A DNA stretch of 64,000 nucleotides from Paenibacillus sp. PCH8 (GCF_002968835.1 NZ_PKQK01000008.1:40357-104356); one strand, 5' to 3'. Counted from the first letter of the stretch, positions 1 through 9,103 are shown. The notes: a model not told the origin generated them from the sequence alone. Translations and numbers: made by a program.

Positions 1-56
1 TTACAGTCGCAAGTCAGCAAGATTCGTAAAAAAGGGAAGATGAGGGGAGAAACACA

Positions 57-2153
57 ATGGACGTAAGCAAACACAGCAAGAATAACTGGCCAAATCGGGG
101 ATTCAGTCGGAGATCGGGGCGCAGGTGGGCCTCCTGTCTGTTCGCCGCGGTCTTGGCCCTAACGGTCATCGTACCAGTTTATCCGGCAGAAAGCGCCTCG
201 GCGGCATCGGCTACAATGTCCTCACAAGGAGGGATTACGCAGGATCAACTCGACGGATTGGCTTATCTGAATGATATTCGGGCGAAGGTAGGCGTAGGCC
301 CGTTAGAACTGGATGCAAGATTGACGCAGGCGTCGCAGGCGCACGCGGCTTATTACAATACCACCCACTTCGAAGGAGTGACGGCCCATCGGGAGGAGCC
401 GGGTACGGCAGGGTTTACAGGAGCGACGCCCGGAGACCGGGGCAAAGCAGCCGGATGGCCAAACATTTCGGTCGCTGAAGTCATGTCTTTTGAAAAAGAA
501 ACGACAAGGGAAGCGATTGATTCTTGGCTAAGCACCGCTTATCATCGCAAGATTATATTGGACGGCCAGTATACATCGGTCGGCATCGGGTTGCAAGGTG
601 GTACTGCGGTCATGAACCCGGCTTACGTGAAAATCCAGAAGAAAGACCCGGAAGCCAATGTGTATCCGTATGACGGCATGAAAGGAGCCAACATTGGATT
701 CTATGGATTGGAGATTCCAAATCCGCTTGACCGCTTCGGTGTTGAACACTCAGGTGGCATCATCTCGGCTACGGCAGGCCTCGGCATCGACTCGTTCGAA
801 GCGAGCATCGTGGACTCGCAAGGGCAAGAAGTTCCGTACTACAGCGAACTGCAAGGCGATACGGTATTCTTGTTTCCCAAGGATGTGCTAGACGGGTACA
901 GCGTCTATACGGTGAAGCTCGATTATACGCTGTATAAAGAGTCGGAACTTCGCAGCAAGACCTGGTCGTTCACGACTGACAAAGGACGCACGATTCATGG
1001 CTTATCCGCCCAATATGATGAATTTATGCTGAATCAGGGAAGCAAGCTGCCGATCGAGATCGTTGCCTCTTACGGCGATGGCACATATGGAACCCCGAAA
1101 ACGCCGATTGCCTACTCCAGCAGTTCCTCTGCCGGTTTGAAAGTTTCCGCAGACGGAATGCTCGAAGGGGTTAAGCCTGGCACTTACAAGGTGACGTTCA
1201 GCTCCGGGGCAGTACGTGGCACGGTGCCGGTACGAGTTTTCGAACGTCTCAAGAGTAAGATCTATCCAGCAACTAATCCGGCCAAGGTGAAAGATATCGC
1301 TGGACGCTCTGATCAAGTAGCGATCGAGTGGGCGCTTCGTTCGGGCGTCGCCGGAGCGGATGCAAAGGGCAAATTCCACCCAGAAGATCCCGTGAGCGAA
1401 GCACAGTTTCTTATCATGCTGCTGCGCACCTACAAAGTCGATGACGAATCGTACGCTTCCAAAAAGAAGATGCACTTGGCGGAAGGCGCCTATAACGTGG
1501 CGAAAGCCCGCAACCTGTTGTTGTTCAGTGCACGTCCGGGAAAAAGCGACTTTCTGGACAAGCCAATTAACCGCAATCGAGTGGCTGGACTGATCGCGTC
1601 AGCAGACGGCGTAAACTTCGATTTTCCGAATGCGGAGAAATACGTGCTGGCTCGTGATTATATGCGCGGAACCAAAGGTAACCAAGTCTGGACGTTCGGT
1701 TCCAACGATATCGTTACTCGGGCACAGGCAGCGGTGATCTTGATGCAATTGCAGTCCCGCATGAAGTATTTGGTCGGCGCACCTAAAACGATTACGTCTG
1801 AGAAGAAGCTACCTGAACGTCCTTTTCCTGAAGTATATAAGAAACCGGTGCTTGGCAATAAGATGTTAATTGCTGAATTCCGTGAGGAAGGTACGCTGCA
1901 GGTGGAGGGACAATTCGCGGAACAGGCGAACAAGAAGCTGGAGATCCAAATCAATCAACACCAGAATAATGGGCGAAGCGGGGAGATACTAGATAAAATT
2001 TCAGTGCAGACCGATTCGTCGGGGCGATTCTCTATTTCGTCCACAGGTACTTATGGAGATGCTATCCTGGATGTGAACCTGAGAACGGAAGAAGTCATCT
2101 ATTACATTGGGGTCAAAAGAGGCACAATGAACGCGTCCGAGTATTCAAGTTAA
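57..2153 (+). CDS. Secreted CAP-domain protein with S-layer-homology-like repeats
   Basis: Probably an exported, cell-wall-attached surface protein; its substrate is unknown. Residues 1-25 are basic and are followed by a hydrophobic stretch to about residue 42 ending near ESASA, which is a signal peptide. Residues about 65-190 look like a bacterial CAP/SCP domain (YkwD-like). Residues about 230-400 look like beta-sandwich modules. Residues about 410-560 carry SLH-like segments (FHPEDPVSEAQFLIML and DIVTRAQAAVILMQ), which in this family bind secondary cell-wall polymer. The ATG lies 7 bases after AGGGGAG. The gene is visibly richer in GC than everything downstream of 2.3 kb, so it may belong to a different backbone. 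Confidence 0.85.
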   Translation: MDVSKHSKNNWPNRGFSRRSGRRWASCLFAAVLALTVIVPVYPAESASAASATMSSQGGITQDQLDGLAYLNDIRAKVGVGPLELDARLTQASQAHAAYYNTTHFEGVTAHREEPGTAGFTGATPGDRGKAAGWPNISVAEVMSFEKETTREAIDSWLSTAYHRKIILDGQYTSVGIGLQGGTAVMNPAYVKIQKKDPEANVYPYDGMKGANIGFYGLEIPNPLDRFGVEHSGGIISATAGLGIDSFEASIVDSQGQEVPYYSELQGDTVFLFPKDVLDGYSVYTVKLDYTLYKESELRSKTWSFTTDKGRTIHGLSAQYDEFMLNQGSKLPIEIVASYGDGTYGTPKTPIAYSSSSSAGLKVSADGMLEGVKPGTYKVTFSSGAVRGTVPVRVFERLKSKIYPATNPAKVKDIAGRSDQVAIEWALRSGVAGADAKGKFHPEDPVSEAQFLIMLLRTYKVDDESYASKKKMHLAEGAYNVAKARNLLLFSARPGKSDFLDKPINRNRVAGLIASADGVNFDFPNAEKYVLARDYMRGTKGNQVWTFGSNDIVTRAQAAVILMQLQSRMKYLVGAPKTITSEKKLPERPFPEVYKKPVLGNKMLIAEFREEGTLQVEGQFAEQANKKLEIQINQHQNNGRSGEILDKISVQTDSSGRFSISSTGTYGDAILDVNLRTEEVIYYIGVKRGTMNASEYSS

Positions 2154-2194
2154 GAAAAAAGGCCCTACGAGCGCATTCGCAAACTAACATTAAA

Positions 2195-2236
2195 ACACGA
2201 AGAAGCCTCCGACTTGGATCGGAGGCTTCTTCGTGT
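2195..2236 (+). terminator. Strong hairpin behind the surface-protein gene
   Basis: A perfect 18-bp stem (2195-2212 with 2219-2236) closes a 6-base loop. It follows the stop codon by about 40 bases. There is no T-run on the plus side and only a short one on the minus side, so termination efficiency is uncertain. Confidence 0.7.
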
Positions 2237-2480
2237 CGAGAAAGTCCGACTTGGAGCAAAAGTCAAAGGTAGTATTAGGATTTTTTGTGTAGGTAAGAAG
2301 AAACCCTGATATGCAAGTTTCGATTATTAGATTTCATGCTTACTTTGAACGGCAGGGGTTGTTTTAATGATTCAGAATGATAATATATAAATATATTAAT
2401 TAATTAACGTATTTTGGTTAGATGATTGTGTTCGGTTGATTCGGTAAGAATATCTAAATCTTCTAAGGAGGTAGTCCGGT

Positions 2481-3197
2481 GTGGGAGGAATAATTTTAAA
2501 AAAATATGATAACAAGTATATATTTGACCGTGATTCTATACTCTATTCAATTTCAAGAACATTACCATCACATCGCCTGGCTATACACAAACAACAAAAG
2601 AAAAAAATTACTAAATTTGAAATCAGCGATCATGGGATCATGAGGTGGAAGGAAAGAGTTGGACCAACATACGATATTCACTATCTCAACTCACTGTACA
2701 GTTATATTTTCGAAACAGGCCGGGTCACAATCAATGATGAATTCGAGGAACTTGTCGGGGTAATTGATGATGATATAATCTTCTTTTATAAACCCTATGA
2801 CGAGGAAACACATGTGGTCACAACTTTTCTTGGAAGGATTAGTAATAACTATGTTCTGAAAAACTTGGATTATTTAATTAAATACGTCAGGCATACTGGT
2901 GATAAACTTAATCTAACTTTAAGTCATTCAGTTCCATTTTTCGCCATACCGTCAGAAGTATGTATTATGAGCTATAGTAATCATGAACTTGCATTTGAGA
3001 AGTTTAACACTGAAAATGGCTTTCTATACTATCTTAGATATTGTGTTGAAGGAATAGAAGTGTTTAATGGAATACTTGAAAGCAACTTTAAGTCTCAAAC
3101 AAATCCACCTAAAGCGATAATTAGTAGACTTGAACATTTTAAGAACCAATATCAAATTGCGTCTGAACTGCTCAACATAATCGGCACACATGATTGA
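2481..3197 (+). CDS. Hypothetical protein, 238 aa
   Basis: Not recognised. The GTG start is chosen because TAAGGAGGT sits 8 bases upstream. The protein has no membrane segment or signal peptide. A motif near residues 48-60 (ISDHGIMRWKERV) recalls short phage or plasmid proteins that begin with a similar helix, but I cannot name a family. The promoter region contains the AT-rich TTAATTAATTAA box at 2396-2407 that recurs before other genes here. It is one of the few plus-strand genes in the left half and is AT-rich like the rest of the element. Confidence 0.6.
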   Translation: MGGIILKKYDNKYIFDRDSILYSISRTLPSHRLAIHKQQKKKITKFEISDHGIMRWKERVGPTYDIHYLNSLYSYIFETGRVTINDEFEELVGVIDDDIIFFYKPYDEETHVVTTFLGRISNNYVLKNLDYLIKYVRHTGDKLNLTLSHSVPFFAIPSEVCIMSYSNHELAFEKFNTENGFLYYLRYCVEGIEVFNGILESNFKSQTNPPKAIISRLEHFKNQYQIASELLNIIGTHD

Positions 3198-3226
3198 GTA
3201 TTCAAGCAAGTTATCAGACAGTGTAA

Positions 3227-3382
3227 CCCAACCGTTTACTTTTCAAAAAGTCTGCGGATCTCGCAGAGGAGGCAGGACTTGTAAATGAAGACTTTGAGTT
3301 AGTCGCAGCAAGTGCTGTTTTGCATGGTGGAAAAAATTCAATTAGTGGTCATTTATTCGAATATAAGTTTACACGAAATTAG
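3227..3382 (+). pseudogene. Short coding remnant without a start codon
   Basis: The frame is open for about 50 codons and ends at TAG 3380-3382. It encodes a coherent C-terminal fragment (KKSADLAEEAGLVNEDFELV, later SGHLFEYKF). There is no ATG, GTG or TTG with a ribosome site, so this looks like the tail of a lost gene rather than a functional one. Parent family unknown. Confidence 0.3.
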
Positions 3383-3457
3383 AGGAAATAATGTGTTTGT
3401 CCGATTTTAATGTTAAAATTAGGATAAATCAATATGAAGTAGATTGGGGGAATTTCG

Positions 3458-3637
3458 ATGATTCTTAAAAATAACATTTTTTTCATCAGTTTTTTTCTTG
3501 TTTTTAATTTTGTATTGGGTTTTTCGATCATTACTCATCCAAATTTAATTAATTCTTTGATTTATTCAATTTTTGTAACAGGCCTTGCATTGGGAATCAT
3601 TTTGCTTAGAGAACGTCGAATTAAAAGAAATCAATAA
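3458..3637 (+). CDS. Small membrane protein, 59 aa
   Basis: The frame starts at ATG 3458 behind TTGGGGGAATTTCG and ends at TAA 3635-3637. The peptide has two hydrophobic segments (residues about 6-24 and 32-50) followed by a basic tail (RERRIKRNQ). Function unknown. It lies just upstream of a structured non-coding transcript candidate, which raises the possibility of a type I toxin-like arrangement; that link is inference from position only. Confidence 0.5.
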   Translation: MILKNNIFFISFFLVFNFVLGFSIITHPNLINSLIYSIFVTGLALGIILLRERRIKRNQ

Positions 3638-3798
3638 TAAATTTAAAGTATGTATGAGAAACGATACTGTTGGGTAACATAATTACAAATACCGATAACT
3701 GTTTGAGAGTCGCTATTTAAGTGGATTTTTTTATCGGTACAAGTTCTTATCCCGAGCCAAAGACAAAAACAGAATGATGTATGGGCATAGATAGGTTT

Positions 3799-3827
3799 TT
3801 GACTTGTTACTTTTGTTATGATATTAT
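3799..3827 (+). promoter_or_regulatory. Predicted SigA-type promoter for the 3.8-4.0 kb RNA
   Basis: TTGACT (3799-3804), a 17-base spacer and TATTAT (3822-3827) form a near-consensus promoter. No coding gene follows it on this strand; the next features are hairpins with T-runs. Confidence 0.6.
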
Positions 3828-3833
3828 CTTAGC

Positions 3834-4012
3834 AAGCAATTAAAGTACCTATGGAATAAGGTACTGAATCACGATATTTAGCGCAGGATATAGAGACCTG
3901 ACGATAATATCGTTTTTTTATGTTTAGACATGTGCACAAAAGCCGTATTTTGACTAAATGTCTGTATACCCAAATTCGCCGAATCTCGTCTTCCTGAGAT
4001 CGGCGCTTTTTT
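3834..4012 (+). ncRNA. Candidate structured small RNA with two terminators
   Basis: Starting about 7 bases behind a good promoter, the sequence holds three helical elements: GTACCT/AGGTAC (3845-3864); a branched hairpin CGATATT/AATATCG enclosing CAGG/CCTG (3872-3912) followed by seven T; and CGCCGA-TCTC/GAGA-TCGGCG with one bulged A (3977-4005) followed by six T. Transcripts of about 85 and 178 bases are predicted. A minus-strand open frame over the region is considered a shadow. No known RNA family recognised. Confidence 0.45.
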
Positions 4013-4287
4013 ATTAGATCATGTATACGCACTCTTTACTTTGGCTACGATTGTTGTACTTTTAGATGGTATTATTCTAACACATTATTTGATTAATTAT
4101 ACATCTCAGATAAAAAATTTATCATCGGGAGTTTATCTCATATTTCAGTGCTGCAGCATTCATACCTTCGCTCATATATCATTTCATTCTAGGGACATTA
4201 TGACCTATTAGACAGATTTTTATACAATACTATTTGATAATCATCTTCTTCTGGCTTGCGGGACACGAATCTGCATGTAAGTAACCA

Positions 4288-4755
4288 TTATTCTGTCCGC
4301 TCACTTGCTTTCAATCGGTCACGCAGAATTTTATCCCAGCGCGCTTCTGGATCTTCTTCGTTAGGGTCATAATCAATTGAAGGATCACTTTCTTTGTGAT
4401 ATTCTTCATCTTGGTCGCTAGTGGCTTCCGATGAATCCTCCGTTTCAAACGGATCGTTGTATCCGTCTCCACCTGCTGCCTCATATTCTTCTACCGCCTG
4501 TTCAAGAACCCCCGGCACAATACTCATTTCTGCACGCCAATAATTATTTTCGTATACTAGCCGACCATTATCAGCATCAATAAGCAACTCTAAGGAGTCT
4601 TCCTCATAACTGACCAAGGTGAGGTGCTTAGGGCAAGTCTTTTTGAGAAAAATTGTAATATCATTGATGTCATTGATCGTTTCGTATCCTTCTTGGTTTA
4701 ATGCTAATGCCAGTTCACTTGAAAGTTCCATGGTCTGTTCAGTAAGGTTCCTCAT
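4288..4755 (-). CDS. Acidic hypothetical protein, 155 aa
   Basis: Not recognised. The N-terminal 90 residues look globular, and residues about 95-155 are strongly acidic and low in complexity (many Glu, Asp and Ser). The start codon follows AAGGAGTTGACC. It lies between the RNA candidate and the SRAP gene on the same strand as the latter. The acidic tail could serve in protein binding, but no family supports a specific function. Confidence 0.5.
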   Translation of the reverse strand: MRNLTEQTMELSSELALALNQEGYETINDINDITIFLKKTCPKHLTLVSYEEDSLELLIDADNGRLVYENNYWRAEMSIVPGVLEQAVEEYEAAGGDGYNDPFETEDSSEATSDQDEEYHKESDPSIDYDPNEEDPEARWDKILRDRLKASERTE

Positions 4756-4848
4756 ACATGGTCAACTCCTTAGAAAGGTGTACGTTTTAGATGTAGTAAT
4801 TTATTGCTCTGTACTAAGTGTTCTTTCACAATCTGATGAAACATTTGC

Positions 4849-5517
4849 TTAAGAAACTTCCTGTATCAGATCTATATTATTGTTTCTCACATTACCAACT
4901 GAAGAATCGACTTTGTACGCCCGCATCTCTGACGCTGAGAAGGGTCTGAGAAGGCTTGTAACACTCTTATTGTCCGTTTCTCTATTTAACCACTCGGATT
5001 CATCCTGTGGCCTAATTATGGCCGGCATTCGATTGTGGATTTCGGCCATTAGGCTGTTGGGCTCCGTGGTGATAATGGTGCACGTTGATAATTTCTTTCC
5101 GTCCGGATCCAACCAAGTGTCATACAGACCGGCAAGGGAGAATATAGAGCCATCTCTCATTAAGATTCGCATTGGCTGCTTTCCGGAGTCGCCCTTCTTC
5201 CACTCATAAAAACCCGAACAGGGAATAATGCACCTCTTGGTACTGACCAGCCGCCTAAATGCAGGTTTCTCGTTTAGCGTCTCAGCACGTGCATTTATCA
5301 TCTTAGATCCGATTTTGTCATCTTTAGCCCATGAAGGTACCAGGCCCCATCGGAGTGAACCTAAGCGATTACCATTACTGGTTGCAATGATTGAAGGGAT
5401 AAACTGCATAGGAGCAGCGTTATAATTTGGACGATAGTTAAAGCCTTTAGTGTCTGAAGCCATGTATCGTTCCATTATGCTATCAATAGGATCAATAATT
5501 GTAAATCTGCCGCACAT
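4849..5517 (-). CDS. SRAP (YedK/HMCES) family DNA abasic-site protein
   Basis: The family forms a covalent thiazolidine link with abasic sites in single-stranded DNA and shields them. I set the start at the ATG giving MCGRF, because Cys2 becomes the N-terminal catalytic residue after Met removal; an in-frame GTG five codons upstream is part of the ribosome site GTGAGGTG. Family signatures are visible: CGRFTI, NYNAAPMQFIP, RWGLVPSWAKD, INARAETL, RCIIPCSGFYEW and the late NRMPAII. The length (222 aa) is normal. The ATP-dependent ligase gene lies just upstream on the same strand, so the two probably form a repair unit. Confidence 0.92.
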   Translation of the reverse strand: MCGRFTIIDPIDSIMERYMASDTKGFNYRPNYNAAPMQFIPSIIATSNGNRLGSLRWGLVPSWAKDDKIGSKMINARAETLNEKPAFRRLVSTKRCIIPCSGFYEWKKGDSGKQPMRILMRDGSIFSLAGLYDTWLDPDGKKLSTCTIITTEPNSLMAEIHNRMPAIIRPQDESEWLNRETDNKSVTSLLRPFSASEMRAYKVDSSVGNVRNNNIDLIQEVS

Positions 5518-5590
5518 ACGAATACACCTCACTATAAAATTCGTTATAGGCCAGGTGGGGAATCGTTATTCTCCCAGACTCTGCACCTCA

Positions 5591-6478
5591 TTATGCTACA
5601 GTCAAATCAACTAGTTTCTCTATTATTGGTGATCTTAGTTTACCATCTTTGGTAAAGCACTGAAATCGAACTTGGCAGCTTACAATTGGCTCAAGATAAA
5701 TCCAATCCTTATTCTCATTTCTTACAAGCCTCTTGGCTTGAGAATGAAACTTAGACAGTATGTCTTTATGTGGTGGGAATTCAAGTATCCCTACATGTTT
5801 GCCATTCAATTGTAGCCCCCAGCCAAATGCTCCTTTTCGAATTGCTGAGACTTGGCAAGTTACATATTGATATGCCTTTATTTTTGTAATTACATCTTTT
5901 GGTCTTGCATTTAAAAAATATGGTGCATCACTGTTGTATTGAACTATGCCCTCTAACCCCTGTTGTTTTACTCCTAAGAAGAGCTGGAGGCCGTCATCAT
6001 ATAAAGGTGTTATGGATATTGTCTCAGATGGGTTTAATACCGTCTGAAGAAGTTCACGCCTCTTATCAAATGTCATCGTCGTTACCGACTGGCCATCGAC
6101 CCACAAAACGTCCCATATCGGAAAGTGAGCTTTTAATGTTTTACAGATTGATTTGACGGCGGTAGACTTTTTCGTGTGAAAACGGGTCATTGCATCGTCC
6201 CACCAGATCTTCGGTGGCTGATCTGTAGGCTGAGTGACATCAAAAGCGATGCATTCTCCATCCAGGATGGCCGTTTTAACGGATAACTTTATTTCTTGAA
6301 GCTCCGGAAAGCGTTCAGTTACTTCAGTTCCATGTCTTGTATATGCACGTACACTACCATTATCGTAATGAATTAATATTCTAAATCCGTCCCACTTAAT
6401 GCTGGACTTCCAATCTTTTTTAATCTCACCAGATACTAATGGCCGTAATAACATTGGTTTTAATGGTTTATTTAGCAT
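5591..6478 (-). CDS. ATP-dependent DNA ligase-like protein
   Basis: This protein should seal nicks in DNA using ATP. Motif I is KWDGFR (Lys is the adenylated residue), followed by YTRHGTEVTERFP (motif III area), AILDGECIAFD (motif IIIa) and EGIVQYNS (motif IV). A C-terminal OB-like part follows (TKIKAYQYVTCQV, GWGLQLNGKHVGILEFPP). The start MLNKPLKPM is preferred because GGAGG lies 9 bases upstream. The size (295 aa) resembles short phage ligases. Bacilli use NAD-dependent LigA for replication, so this is an accessory, probably phage-type, enzyme. It sits 73 bases before the SRAP gene. Confidence 0.88.
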   Translation of the reverse strand: MLNKPLKPMLLRPLVSGEIKKDWKSSIKWDGFRILIHYDNGSVRAYTRHGTEVTERFPELQEIKLSVKTAILDGECIAFDVTQPTDQPPKIWWDDAMTRFHTKKSTAVKSICKTLKAHFPIWDVLWVDGQSVTTMTFDKRRELLQTVLNPSETISITPLYDDGLQLFLGVKQQGLEGIVQYNSDAPYFLNARPKDVITKIKAYQYVTCQVSAIRKGAFGWGLQLNGKHVGILEFPPHKDILSKFHSQAKRLVRNENKDWIYLEPIVSCQVRFQCFTKDGKLRSPIIEKLVDLTVA

Positions 6479-6608
6479 AAGCAAAAACCTCCGTCCTAAC
6501 CTTAGCATGCGGAGTATAAGTCTATCTATATGAGATTGTTGGGATGAATGAGAATTATGTACAGTCATATGTCATAATCTATTCCGGGAATATTTTTGGT
6601 TGATCAAA

Positions 6609-7175
6609 TTACGTTAGCCGGTTTAATCGTTGATCGAATTCTTGTCGAAGGTGTGGTCGGGTATATTCCAAATAGGCACGTGCAGTTTGAATCACAAAGC
6701 TATGATATCTTGAATCAGTTGCTGATCTGAGCCAATAGTCGAGAATCGCTTGATCATCTTTCTGGCCACTCCACCATTCGATCTTGATTTGCCCGGCTTT
6801 GTCCATCTCACGCAATTTATTCCGGACATCGGTATAGACTATGGGTGGTTCAATTGGGGTGACGGCGGTATCCGTGATAACTTGCTCAATCCAACGATTA
6901 GGTTCTGTGAAAAATGGACCGGCATCTAACTTATATATTGCTCCTGGTACATCACGATACCGGAATTCAAACGCTCCAAAGACTCTTTCAGTAAAAATGG
7001 GAATGCCATTCTCCCTTGTTGCCCCATAGTCCACCGTCGCCCTTCGCGACCTAAAAAGGCGTGAGCCATGTCAAAATCGACCGCTGCAAATACACTGCCT
7101 TCATTGCTCGTCAAACGTCTCGCCGCCGCTCTCCCAAACCCTTGTCACAAAAACGGCTGGTCCACAAACAAACAC
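6609..7175 (-). pseudogene. Decayed gene of unknown function with frameshifts
   Basis: The 3' part (to about 7034) encodes a coherent sequence (DYGATRENGIPIFTERVFGA, VPGAIYKLDAGPFF, IEWWSG) but has no ribosome site at its GTG. A neighbouring frame supplies EGSVFAAVDFDMAHAFLG directly upstream, and joining the two needs one extra G in the GGG run near 7041. Another shift near 7105 would add VTRVWESGGETFDEQ. Together this reads as one gene broken at least once. Family not recognised. Confidence 0.4.
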
Positions 7176-7470
7176 TTACAGGAGTAGATCCGAAAGCAAG
7201 GGTAAAGTTAACCTGCTTGCCGGTGAGGGCTGCTGGCCGGTGGTACACCAATACCAGTTGACTTGTATTACAAAACTAATGAGAAACCGTTTGTGAAAAT
7301 TGGATCTGCAGAGGACACAGTCCAGCGTTATGTCGTTTTAAATGAACGGCTACGCAATGTTCCACTCGGAGAAATGAAATTTCTATTTTCTGGCATGGGT
7401 GTTTGTAGGGGAGAATGCATGTTGGAGGAGATATATTTCATTATTTTCTGAAGATAAGCAGAAAAAAACA
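7176..7470. other. Intergenic stretch with no supported gene
   Basis: A plus-strand frame is open from 7263 to 7451 (fragment TNEKPFVKIGSAEDTVQRY) but only from a TTG without a ribosome site. It might be a gene remnant. I see no promoter or repeat here. Confidence 0.3.
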
Positions 7471-7494
7471 TCTCCTGGAGGAGACGCTTTTTTT
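7471..7494 (+). terminator. Rho-independent terminator
   Basis: TCTCC (7471-7475), loop TGGA and GGAGA (7480-7484) are followed by CGC and seven T (7488-7494). Confidence 0.5.
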
Positions 7495-7564
7495 CTTGAG
7501 TAGAAACATTTGTTAGGATTGCTACTGGGACTCATTCGTCCTAAAGTGAGGAAGTATAAATATA

Positions 7565-7768
7565 TTACTCTCTTTTTTCAGCATCTAATCGCCGACGAAA
7601 TACCAAAGCCGAGACAGCAAATACAATAAACGATGCTGCTGAAGCAGCGGTAACCATCTTCAACACATTGCCTATTGGAGAGTTAAACAACAGAGCAACT
7701 GAGATGATTAAAACAGCACCAGTTAAACCCATCCCCAAAACCGAGATCGCTAATATCTTGTTCATCAA
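7565..7768 (-). CDS. Small two-helix membrane protein, possible immunity partner
   Basis: The 67-residue product has two hydrophobic segments (about 5-28 and 36-58) and a basic, charged tail (RRRLDAEKRE). It starts 6 bases after the stop of the bacteriocin-like precursor, so the two are almost certainly co-transcribed. Position and topology fit a bacteriocin immunity or accessory protein; this is inference from context, since no family motif is recognised. Confidence 0.6.
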   Translation of the reverse strand: MMNKILAISVLGMGLTGAVLIISVALLFNSPIGNVLKMVTAASAASFIVFAVSALVFRRRLDAEKRE

Positions 7769-7774
7769 ATCACC

Positions 7775-8479
7775 TCACAGGTAATTGAAACAAGCTACTG
7801 CCCCAGCGATAGCACCACCACCAAGAAGTGCATATGCACCAATACATGCAGCACATATCGGAGCAGTCACTGGTGTAGGTACTGCACACGAACCCCCACA
7901 CGCGACCGCAATAATATAAGCCGCCGTACCACCAATTCCAAGTACTGCTCCAAGACAACCTGCCACTGCGCCTACACTATTTGGTTGCACTCCAGAGTTA
8001 ACTGGCTCTTCTGCAAGCATTTCTTCATCTGTGATATAAGGTCTGTCAGTGTCCACGGATTTAACAACTGATCCATTCAAATACGTCTCAACTCGGAAGT
8101 TTCCTGCCTCATTCTTGGTCACCAGCATTTCATTTGTCTGCAATACGGTATTATCCTCATCGAAGAATACTGTTACGTTACTAGGAAGGCTGTAATCCCC
8201 ATGCAAAGGAACTGTAACAACCGTAACTCCACCGCCAACCGTGTACACACTCGATTTTTCCAAATCAAAAGCAGAGACAGGGGCGATATTCTCAATTTCA
8301 CCTGCTTCTACTCCATGTAGCGTTGCATCGATCAATTCCTTGGCTTCATTACCTATAACTACAGCAAAATCTTGGCTGTTATCCGCTTGTGCTGTAACAC
8401 TCAAATTTGGAGATAAACTTAAACAGAAAATAGACAAAATCATTAATACTGGCAAAAAGACCTTTTTCGCCTTTAACAT
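7775..8479 (-). CDS. Secreted bacteriocin-like precursor with Cys/Gly-rich C-terminus
   Basis: The start giving MLKAKKVFLPV follows AGGAGG by 8 bases. Residues 1-31 are a signal peptide (hydrophobic VLMILSIFCLSL, probable cut near VTAQA). A polar propeptide of about 140 residues follows. The last ~60 residues are hydrophobic and rich in Gly, Ala and Cys (AGCLGAVLGIGG, CGGSCAVPTPV, PICAACIGAY), with six Cys. This layout resembles halocin-C8-like bacteriocin precursors, where the C-terminal Cys-rich piece is the active peptide and the middle part confers immunity. The small membrane gene follows directly. Confidence 0.6.
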   Translation of the reverse strand: MLKAKKVFLPVLMILSIFCLSLSPNLSVTAQADNSQDFAVVIGNEAKELIDATLHGVEAGEIENIAPVSAFDLEKSSVYTVGGGVTVVTVPLHGDYSLPSNVTVFFDEDNTVLQTNEMLVTKNEAGNFRVETYLNGSVVKSVDTDRPYITDEEMLAEEPVNSGVQPNSVGAVAGCLGAVLGIGGTAAYIIAVACGGSCAVPTPVTAPICAACIGAYALLGGGAIAGAVACFNYL

Positions 8480-8510
8480 AATAAAAAACCTCCTATTTTT
8501 TAATATTTCG

Positions 8511-8739
8511 TCATAACATTTCCTCTTCAAGATTGATACCATCTGTATGTTCAATGAGGGCTTTTTCTTTCTCGTTGTCCGACGTACCTGGGAGTGTATT
8601 ATAGAACTGAATGCTGCTAGGCCTGGATTTGGATTTCTTTTCCTGCCCCGAGTTGGTCTCCTGACACGTTGCCCATTAAGCTGAAACTTAGGCCAAACGT
8701 ACCCGCAATTAACCAAGTCTTCTTATATTTCAATAACAT
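8511..8739 (-). pseudogene. Small secreted-type peptide interrupted by a frameshift
   Basis: An ATG at 8739 behind AAGGAGCGTGA opens a 40-codon frame (MLLKYKKTWLIAGTFGLSFS, a signal-like start) ending at TAG 8617-8619. A second frame, shifted by one base, continues with SSIQFYNTLPGTSDNEKEKA and ends EEEML at TGA 8511-8513, just before the ribosome site of the bacteriocin gene. Joined, they give a peptide of about 75 residues. It may be a leader or processing partner, or a broken paralogue. Confidence 0.45.
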
Positions 8740-8791
8740 TCACGCTCCTTATAACCAGTTTTGAGGATTTCCCTCACATATATAGACACCC

Positions 8792-8815
8792 AAAAAGGAA
8801 AATAGTTTCCTTTTT
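8792..8815 (-). promoter_or_regulatory. 10-bp perfect dyad in the bacteriocin leader region
   Basis: AAAAAGGAAA (8792-8801) and TTTCCTTTTT (8806-8815) form a perfect inverted repeat with a 4-base loop, about 55 bases upstream of the 8739 start codon. It could be an operator or a leader hairpin. No clear -35/-10 pair was identified. Confidence 0.4.
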
Positions 8816-8958
8816 ATTCATTATTTTGTAACAGAGCCCAAAAAAAGTTAGAATAAGTGCCTATATGGTACAGTAAGTGGAAGCATTGAAGTACGTGCGT
8901 CTGACGTGCCATTCGGCTAAAGTTCCTTTAATAATCCATTTAGTAAGGGTTACGTCTC

Positions 8959-8997
8959 AAAAAAGCAGACTTCCAAGATAATTATTGGGAGTCTGCT
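8959..8997 (-). terminator. Rho-independent terminator behind the 9.1-9.7 kb gene
   Basis: AGCAGACT (8964-8971) pairs with AGTCTGCT (8990-8997), extended by CCAA/TTGG. On the minus strand the stem is followed by six T (8959-8964). Confidence 0.75.
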
Positions 8998-9103
8998 TGA
9001 TGAGAATTAACTCTTATGTGGATAAATTGTGCTTCCAAATTCGACAAAACAAGATGGCCTATGGTTTGGCCAGCCGGTTGCATTATGAGAGAAACATTGA
9101 AGT

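Noticed and set aside
1002..1475. Minus-strand frame of 157 codons inside the surface-protein gene
   Set aside because: Shadow of the GC-rich coding sequence on the other strand; no ribosome site.
3829..4032. Minus-strand open frame of 67 codons
   Set aside because: No ribosome site, odd composition, and it covers a stretch with a plus-strand promoter and two terminator hairpins, so I read the region as RNA.
7263..7451. Plus-strand open frame starting at TTG
   Set aside because: Somewhat protein-like, but without ribosome site or family; reported only as part of the gene-free stretch.
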